From positions 50,302,469 through 50,366,468 of the forward strand of contig CM075760.1 of assembly GCA_037974335.1 (NCBI GenBank): 64,000 nucleotides of DNA. The letters are read 5' to 3'. Below are positions 31,101 to 40,739 of this stretch, in pieces; within the stretch, counting starts at the first letter, position 1; each line of letters opens with the position of its first letter. Position numbers and translations under genes: made by a program. A model generated the notes under the pieces. It was given only the letters and a program-made list of their open reading frames with translations, made no database searches and was not told where the DNA came from. The DNA comes from Prionace glauca. Lineage: Eukaryota; Chordata; Chondrichthyes; Carcharhiniformes; Carcharhinidae.

Positions 31101-34100
31101 TGTAAATATTATAGAGATTCTGAACTGTCGAGGGATTAGGATCTCTCTCTCCAACTGCTGGTAGTGTCCAGAGGAAAGGGTCAAACCAGCACTGTTTGGT
31201 AGCAGCTCTGCTGCAGGGCTTGTCAGTAGCTATCTGAAAGGTGACAGATTACTGCCTACAGGACTCCACTCCGAATTTTCTGTCAGAGTTACCCCCACAG
31301 CCTTCTCACACTCCAAATCCCCCACAAGGTAGAAAGACTATTTACCTAGAGTTGGTGAGGGTCAATTTTGAGGGCCCCCGGAAAACACTTTCCAAAATGT
31401 ATCCCATTTTGTACCAACCATGGAGCACCATAGTAGCACAGTGGTGTTAGTGCGAGTGGGTGAAACGACCATTACGGCCTCAGAGTGTAGTTCAATAACG
31501 ACACAGCTTTATTTTATTTTCCATCGACGGAGGTGCAGTTAGGACATACAATCGGACTGTCGCGAAAGCTTACTAAACACCCACCGTATCGGGCTACAGT
31601 TATACCCGATTTTCGGTATAGTATGCGATTCAAATGCTAATATTTTATTTACAGTATTTGACTTCAGCCATCCTGTTTCAATGTTTTCGAGTGCTGGGGC
31701 AATTGTTTTAAGTGTGTGTTAATCGTTTGTGTCTGATTGGTTATTAATGGTCTAGAATCTCTGAGGCTTGAACCAGAAGTTGTGTCATTTATCTCAAAAG
31801 AATTTTGAGGGGCCAGGGAGTTTCCTTAACTATGCTAATTTTAGGTGTCTCCATGGGTTGTTTGACTGTTTTCGAAGTGCTGATTTTGATGGGGTGTTGG
31901 ATGTGTTTTTATTAAATTTAGTTCCTGTAGGTACCATCCTGTTCAGTTTCCCTTGTGTACTCGCCCTCATTTGCATTCTAAAAGCATGCTCTTGCCTGCT
32001 AATCTGTATCTGTTACTTTGTGATTTTTAGTGGAGAGGCTCTGAGTGTAACTTCACTCTGCTTCCATATCGTGTGCCCAATTTCATAAAATCTGCTTTCC
32101 CATAACTGTGGTTAGCAGTGCTGACTCACAGTACCTGGGTTCAATTCCAGGCTTGGGTCACTGTCTGTATCGAGTTTGGACCTTATACCCGTGTCTACGT
32201 GGGTTTCCTCCAGATGCTCCAGTTTCCCCTCACACTCCAAAAGATATGCTCGATCATAAAAAAAATAACTGATTCAGTGTGAGTGCACATTTAAAAAAAA
32301 TGTTCCACCTGCAGTCTAAATGGTAACTTATTCCCCTGAATCACCAAGAGAGGTGGTGCTCGACAGACTGGAGGGGCTGATTGTGGACAAGTCCCCAGGA
32401 CCGGATGGAATGCATCCGAGGGTTCTGAAAGAAATGGCAGAGGTGATAGTGGATGCCTTGGTGGTTATTTTCCAGACATCGCTGGATTCCGGGGAAGTGC
32501 CGGAAGATTGGAAAACGGCTAATGTTACACCGTTGTTTAAGAAGGGTGCCAGGCAAAAGGCGGGGAATTATAGGCAGGTTAGTTTAACGTCTATGGTAGG
32601 TAAAATGTTAGAATCCGTCATTAAGGAGCAAATAGCGAGGCATCTTGAGGGGAATTGCTTGATAGGGCGGACGCAACACGGTTTCATTAAAGGGAAGTCG
32701 TGTCTGACAAATTTACTGGAGTTCTATGAGGATGTGTCTAGGGCAGTGGATAGAGGAGAGCCGGTGGATGTGGTCTTTCTGGATTTTCAGAAGGCGTTTG
32801 ACAAGGTACCTCACAAGAGGTTATTGCAGAAGGTCAGGGGACATGGAGTTGGGGGTAGGGTGTTAGCGTGGATAGAGGATTGGTTGTCAAATAGGAGGCA
32901 GAGAGTGGGGGTCAATGGATGCTATTCGGATTGGCGGTTGGTGACTAGTGGGATGCCCCAGGGGTCGGTGCTGGGGCCTCAGCTATTTACCATTTATATA
33001 GATGATCTGGAGGAGGGAACCGAGTGCAGGGTGTCGAAATTTGCTGATGACACCAAGATTGGGGGAAAGCCAAATTGTGAGGAGGGTGTGGAGAGTCTGC
33101 AGAAGGATCTAGATAGGCTGGGCGAATGGGCCAGGAAATGGCAAATGGAATTTAATGTTGGCAAGTGTGAGGTGGTCCACTTTGGTAGGAGGAATGGTAG
33201 GAAGGACTCTTACTTACGTGGCGAAGAACTGCAGCAGGCGACGGTGCAGAGGGACCTCGGGGTCCTTGTACATGAGTCGCAAAAACCCAGCTTGCAGGTG
33301 CAGCAGGTGGTCAGGAAGGTGAATGGGATGCTGGCCTTCATAGCGAGGGGGATTGAATATAAAAGTAGGGAGGTCTTGCTGCAGCTGTATAGGGCATTGG
33401 TGAGGCGGCAACTGGAGTGCTGTGTGCAGTTTTGGGTGCCGCACCTGCACAAGGATATTTTGGCCCTGGAGGGAGTGCAGAGGAGGTTTACTAGGCTGAT
33501 ACTGGAGTTGAGGGGATTGAGCTATGAGGAGAGGCTGAATAAACTAGGCTTGTACTCGTTAGAGTTTAGAAGAATGAGGGGAGATCTCATTGAGACGTAT
33601 AAGATGATGAATGGGATGGATAGGATAGAGGTGGAGAGACTCTTCCCGCTCAAAAAAGACAGCAGGACTAGGGGGCACAGCCTCAAGATAAAGGGGAGGC
33701 GGTTTAGAACAGAGTTGAGGAGGAACTTCTTCACTCAAAGGGTGGTGAATCTCTGGAATTCTCTGCCCGTTGAAGTGGTGGAGGCTGCCTCGCTAAATAT
33801 TTTTAAGAAACGGGTTGATGGGTTTTTGATAAGAGAAGGGATTAAGGGTTATGGGGAGAGGGCGGGAAGGTGGAGCTGAGCCACGACAGATCAGCCATGA
33901 TCTTATTGAATGGCGGGGAAGGCTCGAAGGGCCAGATGGCCTACTCCTGCTCCTATTTCTTATGTTCTTATGAATCATGTCTAATTTTATTCTTTACTTC
34001 CTACCTGACAGTGAACATAATCACAATTGTGACATTGACAAGCAGAAACTGTGGTCTGTCCAAATGTGTCACTCGTTACCTGGTGGCGATGTCAGTGGGG

Positions 34101-34913
34101 GATCTGCTAGTTGTTCTTCTTGACCTGATAATGAGACACATTCCCATTATTTATTGGGAAAAGTTTTATTTCCTGTACTCAGTCCCCGTGTGTAACATCC
34201 ACGCCGTCCTGCTTTATGCAGCCACTGACTGTTCTGTCTGGTTCACCGTCACTTTCACCTTTGATCGATTTGTGGCCATTTGCTGCCCCAAGCTGAAATG
34301 TAAATATTGCACTGAGAAATCGGCGGCTGTGGTTCTGGGAACAGTGACAGTGCTGAGCTGTTTAAAGAACATTTTCTGGTATTTTATGTTATTAAATCGA
34401 TATGGGCTGGCGAACAATCCCTGGTTTTGTCAGTTCACATGGGAACTTATAGAATCTCCGGTCTGGGGAACAATCGAGTTTCTCCACAACATTCTAACAC
34501 CGTGTGTCCCATTCGCCCTGATTCTGCTGCTCAATGCTCTCACCGTCAGACACATTTTAGTGAGCAGCAGAGCCCGCAGGAGACTCCGGGCTCACAACAG
34601 TGGGGAGAACCCTCGTGACCCAGAGATGGAGAGTCGAAGAAAATCCATCATTTTACTGTTTGTTATCTCAGCCAATTTCATCCTCTTATGGTCGATATTA
34701 ATGGTTTATACCATATGGATTCGGATGTATAATTTGGGCTATCAATCAGTATGGTTACACCTTTTTGTTATGGAATTGGGCTTCATGTTGCAACTCACAA
34801 GTTGCTGCACAAATACTGCCATTTATGCTGTGACACAGACTCACTTCAGACAGCAGTTAAAAGATCTCCTGAAACACCCCCTTACTGTAATTCTTCAACT
34901 CAATAAACCCTGA
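28135..34913 (+). CDS. GPR139-like G-protein-coupled receptor, gene 2
   Basis: This is the paralogue of gene 1, in opposite orientation. Exon 1 is 28135-28351 (ATG at 28135, donor gtaagt at 28352). Exon 2 is 34012-34913 after a cctgacag acceptor. The predicted protein has 372 residues. The N terminus carries a sequon (N25-V-T). TM1 crosses the splice join (YYPILAIVGFP-VNIITIV). Exon 2 encodes CGLSKCVTRYLVAM, the VPVCNIHAV cysteine, FTFDRFVAIC, the WFCQF cysteine, the RRRLRAHNSG loop, and NTAIYAVTQT at the end of TM7. No stop or shift is seen. The intron is 5.7 kb, against 2 kb in gene 1. It has gained a palindromic element with a LINE inside it, a split SINE, and a LINE that ends 38 bp before the exon 2 acceptor dinucleotide. 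Spliced expression is plausible but untested. Confidence 0.85.
28742..30009. mobile_element. Palindromic Penelope-like element with internal GIY-YIG end, in GPCR gene 2 intron
   Basis: Left and right arms of about 240-290 bp are inverse copies (tctcacaacaccaggttaaaa against tttaacctagttttgtggg; the caggtttatttgg block; the acacaaactcaatta block). The central segment at 29041-29271, read on the minus strand, contains LPVGPYFSSHGHSASDLQI and HEDSLNRDLGF. These resemble the end of a Penelope-type GIY-YIG endonuclease. A 13-14-bp duplication (gttttgcattgtg) flanks the element, ending at 28741 on the left and starting about 30009 on the right. The left end is truncated relative to the right. A family B LINE fragment sits in the right arm. 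It is a decayed copy. Confidence 0.75.
29548..29979 (+). mobile_element. CR1-clade LINE, family B, short 3' copy
   Basis: The frame at 29518-29892 encodes GRSYEERLRDLGLFSLERRR to ALPAAVVNAPSLGAFKR, followed by the family 3' tail ending in atgttctatgttct. It is inserted in the right arm of the palindromic element, between the ttactgta and taccccagtcc blocks. Confidence 0.9.
30010..31427. other. GPCR gene 2 intron, partly homologous to gene 1 intron
   Basis: 31124-31330 (gtccagaggaaagggtcaaa, ctacaggactccactccg) matches the inverse of 12500-12690 in gene 1. A weak old LINE remnant (tgggtggtgaatcttttgaa) lies at 30245-30370, and a G run at 30393-30405. The rest is unassigned. Confidence 0.5.
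31428..31451 (+). repeat. SINE head, left piece of a split SINE
   Basis: The sequence gtagcacagtggtgttag is the box-A end of the common tRNA-derived SINE. It is separated from the rest (32100-32260) by a foreign 0.65-kb segment. Confidence 0.55.
31452..32107. mobile_element. Unclassified 0.65-kb insertion splitting a SINE
   Basis: The segment interrupts a SINE head, with gtgttag on the left and gtggttag on the right as a possible imperfect 7-8-bp duplication. It is AT-rich and has no coding similarity or terminal repeats that I recognise. The long frame at 31768-32088 lacks support. Confidence 0.4.
32100..32260 (+). repeat. tRNA-derived SINE, right piece of the split copy
   Basis: Blocks gtggttagcagtgctgactc, gggttcaattccagg (box B), gggtttcctccagatgctcc and cacactccaaaagatatgc identify the common SINE. 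Confidence 0.7.
32320..33879 (+). CDS. LINE reverse transcriptase frame, partial ORF2 (family A)
   Basis: This is a 519-codon open frame. RT blocks include VPEDWKTANVTPLFKKG, VVFLDFQKAFDKVPH, SGMPQGSVLG (Val to Met relative to sister copies) and FADDTKIGG. The C terminus matches the 20620 copy. The endonuclease is missing. The first eight or so codons come from intron sequence. It is not a host gene. Confidence 0.88.
   Translation: MVTYSPESPREVVLDRLEGLIVDKSPGPDGMHPRVLKEMAEVIVDALVVIFQTSLDSGEVPEDWKTANVTPLFKKGARQKAGNYRQVSLTSMVGKMLESVIKEQIARHLEGNCLIGRTQHGFIKGKSCLTNLLEFYEDVSRAVDRGEPVDVVFLDFQKAFDKVPHKRLLQKVRGHGVGGRVLAWIEDWLSNRRQRVGVNGCYSDWRLVTSGMPQGSVLGPQLFTIYIDDLEEGTECRVSKFADDTKIGGKPNCEEGVESLQKDLDRLGEWARKWQMEFNVGKCEVVHFGRRNGRKDSYLRGEELQQATVQRDLGVLVHESQKPSLQVQQVVRKVNGMLAFIARGIEYKSREVLLQLYRALVRRQLECCVQFWVPHLHKDILALEGVQRRFTRLILELRGLSYEERLNKLGLYSLEFRRMRGDLIETYKMMNGMDRIEVERLFPLKKDSRTRGHSLKIKGRRFRTELRRNFFTQRVVNLWNSLPVEVVEAASLNIFKKRVDGFLIREGIKGYGERAGRWS
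32345..33971 (+). mobile_element. CR1-clade LINE, family A, in GPCR gene 2 intron
   Basis: The 5'-truncated copy begins at EVVLDRLEGLIVDKSPGPDG and ends at ttatgttcttatg. The motif gaatca occurs on both sides (32338 and 33972), so a 6-bp target duplication is possible. Alignment with gene 1 places the insertion in the gaatcatatctaatttt block just before the acceptor. Confidence 0.9.
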
Positions 34914-34984
34914 CAGGAAACTGCAACCATAAGTCCCTTGACTCTTTCTTTTGGGCATTCATGTTGTAAACAACAAAACACCCT

Positions 34985-35640
34985 CACAAAGCAGAAACAG
35001 TTATAGATAGAGAGAGAGGGGGCAGTGTTAGCAACAGTGAGAGTGATAGTGAGACATTGGCTTAGAGAGGGAAAAACACAAGGACATGGAGAACAACAGA
35101 GTTTGAAACAGTTTCTAACAGGTACAGAAAAAGAAACGGACAGAGAGAGAAAAAGAACAGAGAGAGAGAGACTCTCACAGAGCGAGAGAGACAGGGATAG
35201 AGAGTGGAGAAAATGGCGAAGGTGATATACAGGGAAGGAGAAAGGGAGACAGAAGAAGGCAAACTGGAGCTTGAAATAAAAGAGGGAAAGGGAAAGGAAG
35301 GGAAAATGGGAGACAAAAAGTGAGGCAAAGGGAAATAACCAGAGACAGAGAGAAACAGATATAGAGACAGAGAGCGGGAGTGAATGGGAAAGAGTGAGAC
35401 TGAATAGAACATAGAACATAGAACATTACAGCGCAGAACAGGCCCTTTGGCCCACGATGTTGTATCGACCAGTTACAAAAACAATGACCCACTAACCTGA
35501 ACCAATCCCTTTTTGTCCATAAACCTATCCACGGTAATGAGTAAAATGGACACAACAAGAGCAAAAGACAGAGTGAGTGAGAGAGAGCAAGAAGCAAGAG
35601 AGAGAGAGAGAAGCACAGAAAGTGGCAGAGAGACATATTT
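34985..35640. repeat. Polypurine (GA-rich) tract
   Basis: A gagagaga/gacagagag-rich tract downstream of GPCR gene 2. It is the inverse counterpart of the CT-rich tract at 10375-11112 and is interrupted by a LINE fragment at 35405-35533. Confidence 0.85.
35405..35533 (-). mobile_element. CR1-clade LINE, family B, very short 3' copy
   Basis: On the plus strand it reads gaacatagaacattacagcg, aggccctttggcccacgatg and tccataaacctatccac, the reverse complement of the family 3' end. It is absent from the other duplication arm. Confidence 0.85.
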
Positions 35641-35654
35641 AAAGACTTTACAGA

Positions 35655-36070
35655 TAACCATCAAGTGGAATTATTGGAATATGAGCTCCCTGATTGAGGC
35701 AGTTAATGCTGTCCACTCCAGGAGCTCTGCAGATGTATATAATATGGAGTGTCTTGGTTAGCAGAATTCAGGATGTGTACACTCAGGATGTGGACAGGTG
35801 GTTTTATCACTCGACTATTAATACAGAAACTCAGCTAATGTATTGGGCATCCGGATTCCAATCTCGTCACAGCAGATGGTGGATTTTGAATAAATAGGTC
35901 TGGAGTTTAGAATCCGCTGGTGACCATAAAAATATTGTTGATTGTCGGAAAGCCCTAACTGGTTCACCAATGTCCCAGGAAAGGAAATCTGTTGTCCTTA
36001 CGTGGTCAGGCCTAACCGTGACTCCAGGGCCGCAACAATGTGGTTGACACTTAATTGTCCTCTGAACACG
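35655..36070 (+). repeat. SINE and flank shared with the left duplication arm
   Basis: The segment contains the block order ctcgactattaatacagaaa, cagctaatgtattgggcat, cagcagatggtgg, gaccataaaaatattg and cccaggaaaggaaatctg, with a tail (aatgtggttgacacttaatt) typical of a widespread shark SINE-like repeat. The front part matches the inverse of 10036-10352. Confidence 0.65.
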
Positions 36071-36465
36071 GGTGACTAGGAGGCCGAGTCGCGAAGGCAG
36101 ATACCTTGAGCTGGTTACAATTAACAGACAACTGGTCGCATCCCCAATGGAAGAGACAGTAATCATCAACTTTTTCAAAATTCTCCCAGCGGCAGCCAAT
36201 AATATTTGGCTGTGGAGGCAAACTTACCCAGTCCTGAATAAACTGAAGAGAAGTAAGAGCTGATGGGGGTAACCAAAAGGCTGTTACATAGAACATAGAA
36301 CATTACAGCGCAGAACAGGCCCTTCGGCCCACGATGTTGCGCCGACCAGTTACAAAACAATGACCCACTAGCCTAAACCAATCCCTTTTCATCCATAAAC
36401 CTATCCACAGATCTCTTAAACGCCCCCAAACTAGGTGCATTTACAACTGCAGCTGGCAGGGCATT

Positions 36466-39152
36466 TCAGTCCCTCACCACCCTCTGGGTAAAGAACCTAC
36501 CCCTGACATCTGTCCTATAACTACCCCCCCTTAATTTAAAATCGTGCCCCCTCGTGCTAGCTTTCTCCATCCTAGGAAAAAGGCTATCACTATCTACCCT
36601 GTCTAAACCTCTAATCATCTTATATGTTTCAATGAGATCCCCTCTTAGCCGCCTTCTTTCCAGCGAAAACAACCCCAAATCTCTCAATCTCTCTTCATAG
36701 GATCTCCCCTCCATACCAGGCAACATCCTGGTAAACCTCCTCTGCACCCTCTCCAAAGCCTCTACATTCTTCCTGTAATGTGGGGACCAGAACTGCACAC
36801 AAAACTCCAAGTGCGGCCGCACCAGAGATGTGTACAGTTGCATCATGACGCTGCGACTCCTAAATTCAATCCCCCTACCAATAAACGCCAAGACTCCGTA
36901 TGCCTTCTTAACAACCTTATCTACTTGATTCCCAACTTTCAGGGATCTATGTACACATACACCTAGATCCCTCTGCTCCTCCACACTATTCAAAGTCCTC
37001 CCGTTAGCCCTATACTCAACACATCTGTTATTCCTACCGAAATGAATTACCTCACACTTCTCCACATTAAACTCCATCCGCCACCTCTCAGCCCAGCTCT
37101 GCAACCTTTCTAAGTCATCCTGCAAACTATGACACCCTTCCTCACAATCTACCACACCTCCGACTTTGGTGTCATCAGCAAACTTACTAATCCACCCAAC
37201 TATACCCTCATCCAGATCATTAATAAAAATTACAAACAGCATTGGCCCAAAACAGATCGCTGAGGCACACCACTTGTAACCGAACTCCATGACGAATATT
37301 TCCCATCAACCACCACTCTCTGTCTCCTATCTGCTAGCCAATTCCTGATCCAATTACCTAGATCACCCCCAATCCCATACATCTGCATTTTCTGCAGAAG
37401 CCTACCATGGTGAACTTTATCAAACGCCTTGCTAAAATCCATATACACCACATCAACTGCCTTACCCCTATCCACTTCTTTGGTCACTTTCTCAAAGAAC
37501 TCGATAAGGTTAGTAAGGCATGACCTACCCGCTACAAAACCATGCTGACTGTGTCTAATCAACTCATTACTTTCCAAATAACTATAAATCCTGTCTCTAA
37601 TAATCCTTTCCAAAACCTTACCCACCACAGAAGTAAGACTCACCGGTCTATAATTCCCAGGGAAGTCCCTTCTCCCCTTCTTAAACAATGGGACAACATT
37701 TGCTGTCCTCCAATCTTCTGGTACTATACCAGAGACTAACGACGACCTGAAGATCAGAGCCAGAGGCTCCGCAATCACCCCTCTTGCCTCCCAAATAATC
37801 CTAGGGTAAATCCCATCTGGACCAGGGGACTTATCTATTTTCAATCCCTCTAAAATATCCAGCACATCCCCCGTATCAACTGCAATACTATCTATTTCAC
37901 ACCCCTGCACCCCAGTGTCCTCCTCAGCTACATTCCTGTCCCCTTGCGTGAACACCGAAGAGAAATATTGGTTCAACGCCTCTCCAATCTCCTCCGGTTC
38001 CACACACAACTTCCCTCTACTGTCTGTAACTGGCCCTAATCTTGTCCTAACCAACCTTCTGTTCTTGACATACCTGTAAAACGCCTTAGGGTTCTCCTTA
38101 ATCCTATCAGCCAAAATCATCTCATGTCCTCTTTTAGCCCTTCTTAACTCCCTCTTCAACTCCCTCCTAGCCAATCTAAAACTTTCTAATGCACTACCTG
38201 AGCCCTCAAGCCTCATCCGAACATAAGCCTCCTTTTTCTTCCTAACCAATGAATCAACTTTTTTGGTGCACCACGGTTCCCTGGGCCTACCAAATCCTCC
38301 TTGCCTGACAGGGATATACTTATCACAGACCCGCAATAGCTGCTCGTTGAAAAATCTCCACATCTCGGATGTTCCCAGTCCCTGTAATCTCCCATTCCAA
38401 CCAATGCTTCCTAATTCTCTCCTAATAGCCTCATAATTACCCTTCCCCCAGCTGAAACTACTGACCCGAGGTTCATGCCTATCCCTTTCCATCACTAAGG
38501 TGAACGTAATCGAATTGTGATCACTATCCCCAAACTGTACACCAACATCCAAGTCTAGCACCTGGTCTGGCTCATTACCGAGCACCAAATCCAATATAGC
38601 CTCACCTCTCGTCGGCCTATCTACATACTGAGTCAAAAAACCTTCTTGCACACTTTGAACAAAAACTGACCCCTCTAACGAGCCAGAGCTGTAGCAATTC
38701 CAATCTACACGAGTAAAGTTAAAGTCCCCCATAACAATTACCCTATTACTTTCACTCCTAACAAGGATCGTCTCCGCAATCCTTTCCTCAACCTCTCTAG
38801 AACTTTTTGGAGGTCTATAAAAGACTCCCAACAGGGTGACCTCTCCTCTCCTATTTCTAATCTCCGCCCATACTACCTCAACAGACAAGTCCTCATCAAA
38901 GTTCCTCTCTGACACTGAGATACAGTCCTTGACTAATAATGCTACCCCACCCCCCCTTCTACCTCCTTGTCGACTCCGATTAAAGCATTTGTACCCCGGG
39001 ACCTGCAACATCCATTCCTGACCCTGCTCTATCCAAGTCTCTGAAATGGCCACAACATCGAAGTCCCAGGTACTGGTCCACGCTGCAAGTTCATCCACCT
39101 TATTGCGAATACTCCTCGCATTAAAGTATACACATTTCAAACCACATTCCAA
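36466..39152 (-). pseudogene. LINE ORF2 (endonuclease and reverse transcriptase), family B, frameshifted
   Basis: The first 640 codons (39152-37230) hold the AP-type endonuclease (FNARSIRNKVDELAAW, ISETWIEQ, GDFNFTRVDWN, SDHNSITF) and the RT up to SGVPQRSVLG, including VVYMDFSKAFDKVHHG. A frameshift there moves the reading to 37290-36466, which carries MLFVIFINDLDEG and FADDTKVGG through RFFTQRVVRD. A stop follows in place of the usual Trp (W-N-A-L-P). So one frameshift and one stop separate it from the family pattern. In an intact element it would nick target DNA and copy the RNA. Confidence 0.88.
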
Positions 39153-39299
39153 ACCCTGTTCCGCCTCTCCCCCGCAATGCCGTGCATTGCAGTCCCCATC
39201 TATGCCCCCCTCACTTTCAGCCCCTCTACTCAGGATCCCACCCCCCCTCTGAATCAGTTTAAACCACTCCGCATAACCTTAACAAATTTACCTCCCAGG

Positions 39300-39423
39300 A
39301 TACATCACAGTAGGCATAGACTAGAGTCATGAATAGGTCACTGACCATGGGACGGCGGCGCGGGCTCGTTGGGCCGAAGGGCCTGTTTCCCGTGCTGTTT
39401 TGTTCTTTGTTCTTTGTTCTTTG
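39300..39423 (+). repeat. SINE piece with CR1-type tail inserted in the LINE
   Basis: The sequence cgttgggccgaagggcctgt, then cgtgctgttttgttctttg in repeats, is a plus-strand 5'-truncated copy of the same element as 47553-47787. The LINE sequence resumes across it (cctcccagg | atatttgtt). It supplies the last 30 or so codons of the ORF1 frame. Confidence 0.8.
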
Positions 39424-40301
39424 ATATTTGTTCCCCTTTGGTTCAGGTGAATCCCATCCCTCTGATAAAGGTCCCACCTTCCCCAGAACGAGCCCCAATT
39501 GTTCAAGTACTTAAACCCCTCCCTCCTGCACCATCCCCTCAGCCACGAGTTCAAGCTTTCCCTCCCTGTATTCCTCTCTAAACTATCCCGTGGCAGAGGC
39601 AAGAGTCCAGAGATAACCACTCTGTCTGTCTTGGCCTTTAGCTTCCACCCCAACTCCATGAATCTCTGCTTAATGTCCCCTTCCCTTAGCCTTCCTATAT
39701 CATGCGTCCCCACATGAATTATAACTTGGGGTTGATCTCCTTCTCCCCTGAGAGTCTTGAATATCCTCTCTGAGACATCCTGGACCCCAGCCCCTGGTAG
39801 GCAACACACCAGCCCTGAGTTCCTATCATTATTACCGACTCTCCTATCCGTCCCTTTAACAGTGGAGTCCCCAATCACAAGTCCTAATCTTTTGCTACCC
39901 CTAACCACCTGAGCTTTCACAGTAGGCTCATCCCCAGAGACCTGCTCCCTTTGGCTATCCCCAGTTGATCCCTCCTCAACTGTAGCCTCCAGGACCGAAA
40001 ACCTATTTTGGAGGGGAACAGCCCCAGGGGATTGTCCCACCACATTCTTTTTTCCTCTCCTCGTGGCAGTGACCCAAGACTGGTTTCTAGGAGTGACTAA
40101 CTCCCTATAACTCCTATCAATGTCCACCTCTGCATCCCGAATTTTGCGGAGCTCCTCTACTTCCACCTCTAACTCCTTTACACGTTCCTCCAGAAGCTGC
40201 ATTCTAACGCACTTCCTACAAGTAAAATCCCCTGAAACACTACTGGAGTCCCTCACCACATACATCCCACAGGAGATGCAGCACACTGCCTGAACTGCCA
40301 T
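39327..40301 (-). CDS. LINE ORF1 with zinc-finger-like cysteines, coiled coil and SGNH esterase
   Basis: The frame has 324 codons. Residues 7-31 carry paired cysteines (CCISC and FTCRKC), a CR1 ORF1 zinc-finger pattern. Residues 33-55 form a Leu/Glu/Val heptad-rich coiled coil (LLEERVKELEVEVEELR). From about 140 an SGNH/GDSL-type esterase follows, with block I LVIGDST (141-147, Ser145 presumed nucleophile), VGTHD in the block III region (197-201), and DGIHLN near 282-287 giving the Asp/His pair. Families with this layout are thought to bind LINE RNA and membranes or lipids. The last 30 or so residues derive from the inserted SINE, so the true C terminus is lost. The frame is otherwise open. 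Confidence 0.85.
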   Translation of the reverse strand: MAVQAVCCISCGMYVVRDSSSVSGDFTCRKCVRMQLLEERVKELEVEVEELRKIRDAEVDIDRSYRELVTPRNQSWVTATRRGKKNVVGQSPGAVPLQNRFSVLEATVEEGSTGDSQREQVSGDEPTVKAQVVRGSKRLGLVIGDSTVKGTDRRVGNNDRNSGLVCCLPGAGVQDVSERIFKTLRGEGDQPQVIIHVGTHDIGRLREGDIKQRFMELGWKLKAKTDRVVISGLLPLPRDSLERNTGRESLNSWLRGWCRREGFKYLNNWGSFWGRWDLYQRDGIHLNQRGTNIKEQRTKNKTARETGPSAQRARAAVPWSVTYS

Positions 40302-40739
40302 CCCTGAAACAATTACCAGCAGAAAAAATAAAAATATTAAAAAGAAAACTTACCCACACTTATAATTTAGGATAGAGGAGGGTGGGATTCTCTACCAGTG
40401 TAGAGAATCAGGTATCCTCTCTACGCTAATTTATAGGGTTAGGGGCCCAGAAAAAAAAACTACAACTACCGGCAAGCGTCCTAGTGACGACTTCCGGTTT
40501 TAACTAATTTTTAAAAAAACGCCAAAAACTCGCAACTTTAAAAACTAAATATAAAAGTTAGACAGAATAAACAGAAAAATGTACCCGTTGCTGCCTCCTC
40601 TGATGTCCAAAAATCGCTGCCTCTCGACTTTGCTCGCCAGAAACAATGAGGCTCGCCAGAAACAATGAGAAGAATTACAGCAGAATTGCACCCATATTGG
40701 AGTGGCAGAGAACAGCTGACTGTGGAAGATGACATACTC

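Larger units (their letters stand above)
36286..40660 (-). mobile_element. Near-full-length CR1-clade LINE, family B
   Basis: On the minus strand the element contains a 5' UTR (40660-40302), ORF1, ORF2 and a 3' UTR ending in the atgttctatgt tail at 36286. A 0.12-kb SINE piece sits between ORF1 and ORF2 (39300-39423). A 19-bp direct repeat (gctcgccagaaacaatgag, twice) near 40633-40670 may mark the 5' boundary. This is the only copy here with both ORFs. Confidence 0.9.

Noticed and set aside
31452-32107. Solo LTR
   Set aside because: No convincing TG...CA ends and no fixed 4-6-bp target duplication were found, so it was left unclassified.
33870-34913. Single 347-codon frame taken as the whole receptor
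   Set aside because: The first 47 codons are LINE 3' UTR and intron. The cctgacag acceptor at 34011 and the matching exon 1 at 28135-28351 show that the gene is spliced.
39499-39717. Plus-strand Pro/Ser-rich frames opposite LINE ORF1
   Set aside because: They are antisense shadows of the esterase-coding region.
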